DNA of 39,714 nt from Nitrospinia bacterium (GTDB lineage: Bacteria > Nitrospinota > Nitrospinia > JACRGO01). Below, one piece after another: positions 36,152 through 39,714 of the stretch. How positions within the stretch are numbered: position 1 is the first letter of the stretch; each line of letters starts with the position of its first letter. A program made the translations under genes and the position numbers. Under the pieces are notes generated by a model. It did not search any database. It saw nothing but the letters and a program-made list of their open reading frames with translations, and was not told where the DNA came from. The DNA is taken from NCBI GenBank assembly GCA_029261755.1, contig JAJDAS010000078.1, forward strand, positions 1-39,714, written 5' to 3'.

Positions 36152-37495
36152 TTATTTGGCCTCCAAACTCACCCCAACCAGCTTTTCCAGCAGAGCCAGA
36201 CGCTGATGGTAATCGGCTAACGCCCGGTAGTAGGCCAGGTTAAAATTGAGCCACACCGCCTGGGTCTCCAGCAGCCCTGAAAAACTTCCCTTTTTTTCCT
36301 TGTACCAGGTTTCCGCCGTTTCCATGGATTGCTGTGCTTGAGGGATCAGGGACTCTTGATAAAGCCGTACCAAACGTTGAGAGTTCTGAAGTTTAAAATA
36401 AATTCTTTTTATGACGGAATAGGTTTGGTTCTCCAAATCCTCTTTTAGAAGAACCGCCTCCTCATGTCTTAATTTAGCTTCAGCCACCCGTGCTCTATTT
36501 TTTCCAAACCAAAGAGGAATGGTGACACCCACATTAACGCCATATGCGTCTTTCCCGCTGTCCTTGGGGCGGGTGCCGTTTGCACCGGGCACCGCCTCTC
36601 CCATCTCAAGAAAGTTAAACCCAATGCTAAAATCAGGAAGATACTCCTTTTTTGCCAGGTCCAGTTTCTTTAGGCGTTTATGGATTTCCACATCGGAAAT
36701 GGCAAGCTCCTGTTGGTTTGCCGTGGCTAATTCATAAAGTTCTTCAATGGTGTGCGCCAGAGTGGGGAAGGGCAATTTTTTGGGAGTCCCAAGAGGTTCC
36801 TCCGGTCGTCTGTTTAAGATGGCGTTGATCCGTGTCTTTTCCACCTCTAGGAATTCCGTGAGAAGAATCAGATCATAGGATATCTGTGCCAATTGAGATT
36901 GAGCCTTAAATACATCATTGAGGGTAGTTCCGTCCACCGAGTAGTCCGTGGTCCCGATTTTTGCCAGATGCTCCACCAGCTTTTTGTTTTCCTTGGTAAT
37001 ATCAATGGCCTGGATGATGTAGGCCAGCTCGTAATAGGCGTCTTTTAGCTCAACGATGAGGTCCCGCGTTTCCTTTTCAAAGTTCAGCCGGGCTTTTTGG
37101 GCCTCGCGGGAGACGATGTCTCCTTTTAAGGAGAGCTTTCCCGGGAAAGGAATCTTCTGGGAAAAGGCGATGCTCTGTTTTTGGGGTCCGATCCGTGTTT
37201 CCACAGGCTGGATGAAGCGGGTATATTGAAGGACGGGGTCTTCGTAAGCCGTTACCTGGGGATGTTTTTCAACCACTGCCTCCCACCTCAATTTGGCGGC
37301 TTTTAGCTTGGGGTTATTAAGAAAAGCTAAAGAAATCAGGGTTTTCAGGTCTACATGAGGAGTCAGCTTGTGATTGGTTTTTTTACTTTGCGGAGTCTTG
37401 ACCGGAGAATTGGCCCATGCAGTTTCATTGGGAACAATCAAGGCCATCAATAAGTAAAAAAGGGTTGGAATTTTTTTTATCAAGATTTTATTCAA
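36152..37495 (-). CDS. TolC/CusC-family outer-membrane efflux protein (first of two)
   Basis: The 447-residue protein has a signal peptide and the outer-membrane-factor pattern: DLKTLISLAFLNNPKLKAAK, IPFPGKLSLKGDIV, DAYYELAYIIQAIDITKENK, and a C-terminal KKGSFSGLLETQAVWLNFNL. It resembles the next gene over the core (FPFPG.LALKGD against IPFPGKLSLKGD), consistent with an old duplication followed by divergence. It heads the minus-strand efflux run; the upstream 418-base gap holds repeats and no pump gene. Confidence 0.9.
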   Translation of the reverse strand: MNKILIKKIPTLFYLLMALIVPNETAWANSPVKTPQSKKTNHKLTPHVDLKTLISLAFLNNPKLKAAKLRWEAVVEKHPQVTAYEDPVLQYTRFIQPVETRIGPQKQSIAFSQKIPFPGKLSLKGDIVSREAQKARLNFEKETRDLIVELKDAYYELAYIIQAIDITKENKKLVEHLAKIGTTDYSVDGTTLNDVFKAQSQLAQISYDLILLTEFLEVEKTRINAILNRRPEEPLGTPKKLPFPTLAHTIEELYELATANQQELAISDVEIHKRLKKLDLAKKEYLPDFSIGFNFLEMGEAVPGANGTRPKDSGKDAYGVNVGVTIPLWFGKNRARVAEAKLRHEEAVLLKEDLENQTYSVIKRIYFKLQNSQRLVRLYQESLIPQAQQSMETAETWYKEKKGSFSGLLETQAVWLNFNLAYYRALADYHQRLALLEKLVGVSLEAK

Positions 37496-37520
37496 AGTAA
37501 AGCCAAAGATATTTTAAATT

Positions 37521-37583
37521 TTTTAACCACTAAGTCTCAAAGACAAAAAAACAAAAGCTTTTTAACCACTAATTTTTTAAAAG
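37521..37583. repeat. Tandem pair of AACCACTAA repeat units
   Basis: TTTTAACCACTAAG at 37521 and TTTTTAACCACTAATTTTTT at 37562 are two related units. The segment 37541-37583 resembles 6212-6250. The outer complement CTTCGCGTCTGTGGT at 37771-37785 could pair loosely with the first unit. Confidence 0.5.
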
Positions 37584-37666
37584 ATTTTATTAGCGTTAAT
37601 AATACAGGATATGGCTTTATTTTAAAATAATTCCGTCCTTGCTCCATATTTGCAAACCATTCTCAT

Positions 37667-37745
37667 CTTAGGAATTCAGGAAATGCAGGGAGGGGCTTAT
37701 AGTTTTTTGCTTTTCCGGTTTTTCCTGGTTTCCTGCATTCCTAAG
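37667..37745. repeat. Long inverted repeat upstream of the efflux operon
   Basis: CTTAGGAATTCAGGAAA (37667-37683) and TTTCCTGCATTCCTAAG (37729-37745) are inverted copies matching at 16 of 17 positions around a 45-base loop, followed on the plus strand by a run of seven T bases two bases later. It may act as a terminator-like hairpin or be a non-autonomous mobile repeat. The 418-base gap 37496-37913 otherwise holds no gene I can support. Confidence 0.7.
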
Positions 37746-37884
37746 CTATTTTTTTGCCTTTTTCTATGTTCTTCGCGTCTGTGGTAAAATTTGTTTTAGA
37801 TTTTAAGGAAAGCATAGCATCAGGATCAATGCTCAATACAGGCTCTGTTTCCGATTTTTTAATGGAAATTCAGAGGAAGTAATA

Positions 37885-37896
37885 ATAATCGATTAT
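37885..37896. promoter_or_regulatory. Candidate HigA operator
   Basis: ATAATCGATTAT is a perfect 12-base palindrome just upstream of the GAGGTG ribosome site of the HigA gene, a usual place for autorepression by this family. Inference from position only. Confidence 0.35.
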
Positions 37897-37913
37897 CAGA
37901 AGTGAGGTGAAAA

Positions 37914-38210
37914 ATGGGACAAATAGGTTTTGAGGTGGAACATCCCGGGAAAGTGTTATGGGAGGAATATTTGCAACCCATGGATATTTCTCAATCTCAA
38001 TTAGCTCGAAACATTCATATCAGTTTCCAACGGGTCAATGAGCTAATTAATGGCAAGAGAGGAATAACCCCGGATACGACTTTGAGGCTTTCCCGCTATT
38101 TGGGTACAACTGCGGAATACTGGCTTAACTGGCAAGCGTGCTACGATCTGCAACAAATGGAGAAAAAGCGAAAAGACGAATATACGCAAATAGAACGTGT
38201 TGCGGCATAG
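37914..38210 (+). CDS. higA: HigA-family antitoxin, orphan
   Basis: The 98-residue protein starts with the family's HPGKVLWEEYLQPMDISQSQ block and has a helix-turn-helix (LARNIHISFQRVNELINGKR), then GITPDTTLRLSRYLGTTAEY. It should bind DNA and neutralise a HigB RNase. HigB is normally encoded just upstream, but the 418-base gap before it has no such gene, so the antitoxin is an orphan or works on a distant toxin. GAGGTGA precedes the ATG. AT-rich. Confidence 0.9.
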   Translation: MGQIGFEVEHPGKVLWEEYLQPMDISQSQLARNIHISFQRVNELINGKRGITPDTTLRLSRYLGTTAEYWLNWQACYDLQQMEKKRKDEYTQIERVAA

Positions 38211-38296
38211 AATTGACCACTAGAGCAATCAATGACGGCCCAGCCAAATGGCAATCAATGACACCGAAGGTAGAGGAAGTTATTGGAGGGAATAAA

Positions 38297-38533
38297 ATGA
38301 GCGCTTTAAGTTTGAGACTACCTAATTCGATACACAGACACATTAAAGAGATAGCCAAAAGGGAAGGAGTATCAATAAACCACTTTATTTCGTCTGCGGT
38401 TTCGGAGAAAATTTCAGCGATCATGACGGAAGATTATTTAATAAACAGGGCTAAAAGAGCAAGAAAAGCAGACTTAAAAAAGATTCTGGATAAGGTCCCT
38501 GACCGGGAACCACTTCCCGGGGATGAGTTATAA
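38297..38533 (+). CDS. Ribbon-helix-helix (HicB/CopG-like) antitoxin, orphan
   Basis: The 78-residue protein opens MSALSLRLPNSIHRHIKEIA, then KREGVSINHFISSAVSEKIS, the strand-helix-helix of RHH antitoxins, and has a C-terminal toxin-binding-like tail (ILDKVPDREPLPGDEL). ATG 38297 is chosen because GGAGGG lies 7-8 bases upstream; the longer frame reads through the preceding gene. No toxin gene follows: 38534-38713 contains only a palindromic repeat. Confidence 0.8.
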   Translation: MSALSLRLPNSIHRHIKEIAKREGVSINHFISSAVSEKISAIMTEDYLINRAKRARKADLKKILDKVPDREPLPGDEL

Positions 38534-38536
38534 GGC

Positions 38537-38622
38537 AAAGCTCACATATGCCCATCAATGTCACCGGAAAGTAAATGGCTGTTTTCTTTGAATTGATGGC
38601 TTCCGGGAAGACGGCGAGCTTT
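38537..38622. repeat. Imperfect palindrome between toxin-antitoxin modules
   Basis: Nested arms are AAAGCTC (38537) with GAGCTTT (38616), GCC with GGC, and CCGGAA (38564) with TTCCGG (38601), separated by bulges, giving an ~86-base imperfect hairpin with a ~31-base loop. CCATCAAT/ATTGATGG (38552/38592) offers an alternative pairing. Half of it recurs at 39243-39280. Canonical integron attC core sequences were not seen. Confidence 0.45.
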
Positions 38623-38713
38623 TAGGACACAGTTCTATTTGTAGCTACATCTTTTATGTTTTATATTATTTCAACTCAACTTTCTTGTAATTTTGTACCC
38701 ACAATAATAGAAT

Positions 38714-38962
38714 ATGAAATGGAACGATTTTATTCCATCCGAATTTGAGTATGACTGGGAGCAGGATAAGCTTGGCGTCCATGGCGTTAATTTTGAAGAA
38801 GCTGTTGAAACCTTCTTTAATGATTGTCAGATCAGAAGGAATAAAAGGTTTAAGGACCGCTGGCAGTTAATTGGGCGGACAAATGGCGGCAGGAGGCTAA
38901 AAATAATTTTTCAACTTAAACCTGGCAAAATTGTCAGAATAATTACAGGATGGCCGATATGA
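38714..38962 (+). CDS. brnT: BrnT-family toxin
   Basis: The 82-residue protein matches BrnT ribonuclease toxins: FEYDWEQDKLGVHGVNFEEA is the family's N-terminal block (normally KxxxNxxKHGVxFEEA), followed by RWQLIGRTNGGRRLKIIF and IRIITGWP-like ending. It should inhibit translation by RNA cleavage. Its 3' end overlaps the antitoxin gene by 13 bases or less, as is usual for this pair. Confidence 0.88.
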   Translation: MKWNDFIPSEFEYDWEQDKLGVHGVNFEEAVETFFNDCQIRRNKRFKDRWQLIGRTNGGRRLKIIFQLKPGKIVRIITGWPI

Positions 38963-39231
38963 CAAAACGAAAAAACATGACCGAGGAAGAAATTGACAAA
39001 ATAGTTATTTCAGAGGCGGATGATATGAATAAGTGGGATAAGCCAGTCACCGTCAAACCTACCTCCATTCGCTTTTCACCGGCAATTATTGAAAAAGCTA
39101 AATATCTTGCGAAACTTCACAGGGCTCGCGGCTACCAGACATGGTTAAAACAGATCGTAGAAGAACGTATTAAGCAGGAGGAAAAACTTCTTTCTGATTT
39201 TAAGCGGGAATTAGAAGTAGTCAGCAAATGA
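38950..39231 (+). CDS. BrnA/CopG-like antitoxin
   Basis: The 93-residue protein carries an RHH DNA-binding segment (TSIRFSPAIIEKAKYLAKLH, then QTWLKQIVEERIKQEEK) preceded by an acidic toxin-binding N-terminus. It is the expected partner of the overlapping BrnT toxin. The start may be ATG 38950 or ATG 38959; both are inside the toxin end. Confidence 0.85.
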   Translation: MADMTKRKNMTEEEIDKIVISEADDMNKWDKPVTVKPTSIRFSPAIIEKAKYLAKLHRARGYQTWLKQIVEERIKQEEKLLSDFKRELEVVSK

Positions 39232-39242
39232 CTGGTTTTTTT

Positions 39243-39280
39243 AATTGACGGTCACCAGGGAAGGCAGCGGGCTTTTGGGA
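39243..39280. repeat. Second copy of the palindrome arm after the BrnT pair
   Basis: AATTGACGGTCACCAGGGAA and GCAGCGGGCTTTTGGGA resemble AATTGATGGCTTCCGGGAAG and ACGGCGAGCTTTTAGGA at 38591-38627 over their full length, with scattered differences. Confidence 0.45.
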
Positions 39281-39321
39281 TTCAATTTGAAAAGGGGTTT
39301 AATTTAAAAAATTTCAGTCAG

Positions 39322-39714
39322 TTACCTTATGGCTTTTTGATCCTGTTTTAACTTTTCAGAAAGACCGTCGATGCTTAGGAACGAAACATCAGGAAACCGC
39401 TTTGCTATAAATTGCATCGCTACTGGTTTACTGAAGCAAACGACAGTATGGATATGAATATTTTGACTCCCCATTCTGGTTGTCTTGGCTACATCCTCAG
39501 TCCTTTTAGCCAAAAGGTTGCAACGATCCTGATGTTTAAGCAAATCATCGCGTTTCCCGTTCGGTAAAACCAGGCCGCTAAAGTTTTTAAGTTGCTCTGC
39601 CATTTCTCCAGAAGTCTTTGCGAATTTGAGATTTTTACATTCTATTGCTAACACTTCATCCCCTTCTGGCTTCCATGCGAGGACGTCCACATCGCCATAG
39701 TCTTTATCAAGTTT
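39322..39714 (-). CDS. PD-(D/E)XK-type nuclease-like protein, N-terminus outside window
   Basis: The frame is open to the right window edge; only the C-terminal 130 residues are present. DYGDVDVLAWKPEGDEVLAI followed by ECKNLK matches the D-x(n)-E-x-K catalytic core of restriction-endonuclease-like nucleases. A C-terminal domain (HTVVCFSKPVAMQFIAKRFP) follows. The role (defence, repair or mobile-element protein) cannot be told from the fragment. It converges on the BrnT pair. Confidence 0.72.
   Translation of the reverse strand, partial: KLDKDYGDVDVLAWKPEGDEVLAIECKNLKFAKTSGEMAEQLKNFSGLVLPNGKRDDLLKHQDRCNLLAKRTEDVAKTTRMGSQNIHIHTVVCFSKPVAMQFIAKRFPDVSFLSIDGLSEKLKQDQKAIR

Noticed and set aside
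38537-38622. Integron attC site
   Set aside because: The palindrome has bulged arms like attC, but the RYYYAAC and GTTRRRY cores are missing and no integrase is in the window; kept only as a repeat.

Overview
The window reads as chromosomal DNA of a Gram-negative bacterium. It has two TolC-type outer-membrane factors, an OprB-type porin, a periplasmic metal-efflux adaptor, LolA-like and TatA proteins. The divided purine genes (purS-purQ-purL-purF), an EF-G paralogue beside IHF and MerR genes, and the abundance of receiver, HD-GYP and PilZ proteins suggest a deltaproteobacterial or Nitrospinota-like lineage. That placement is inference. No rRNA, tRNA, CRISPR array or intact insertion sequence was found.

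Layout. (1) 1-3.1 kb: the 3' part of a glycyl radical enzyme gene overlapping its radical-SAM activase gene; both are visibly AT-richer than much of what follows. (2) 3.1-7.5 kb: a decayed and signalling-rich stretch holding a broken SiaC/DUF1987 gene, an isolated histidine-kinase ATPase domain, a receiver-DHp protein that lacks an ATPase domain, a secreted SGNH-like protein, a degenerate receiver-PilZ protein and a small DUF1640-like coiled-coil protein. (3) 7.7-11.7 kb: an RND/MMPL exporter with a LolA-like periplasmic partner. (4) 11.7-15.2 kb: a small membrane protein, a candidate terminated small RNA with a 9-codon ORF, a NYN-domain nuclease with a cold-shock-like tail, HU and an OprB-like porin, with good promoters and terminators. 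(5) 15.2-23.8 kb, all minus strand: purF, purL, purQ, purS, a MerR regulator, an IHF-type protein, an EF-G-like GTPase and CheR. (6) 24-28.1 kb: a three-receiver HD-GYP phosphodiesterase, a DUF6557-like protein followed by an XRE fragment, RlmN and TatA. (7) 28.2-32.3 kb: a GT-C glycosyltransferase and a large unassigned membrane protein. (8) 32.4-37.5 kb, minus strand: two consecutive TolC-family genes and a CusB-type adaptor with two heavy-metal-binding motifs, but no RND pump gene. (9) 37.5-39.7 kb: an accessory end with nested inverted repeats, an orphan HigA antitoxin, an orphan ribbon-helix-helix antitoxin, a BrnT toxin-antitoxin pair and a nuclease fragment cut by the window edge.

How the genes work together. 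PilZ, HD-GYP and receiver proteins point to c-di-GMP signalling, possibly with the lost SiaC module. purS, purQ and purL supply the subunits of FGAM synthase, and purF supplies the committed step of the same pathway. The CusB-like adaptor and outer-membrane factors should serve metal (Cu/Ag-type) export, but the pump must lie elsewhere. The strongest leads are the unassigned glycyl radical enzyme, the possible split histidine kinase, the candidate RNA at about 12.1 kb, the pumpless efflux operon, the dispersed AACCAC repeats, and the toxin-antitoxin island with related sequences after its modules.
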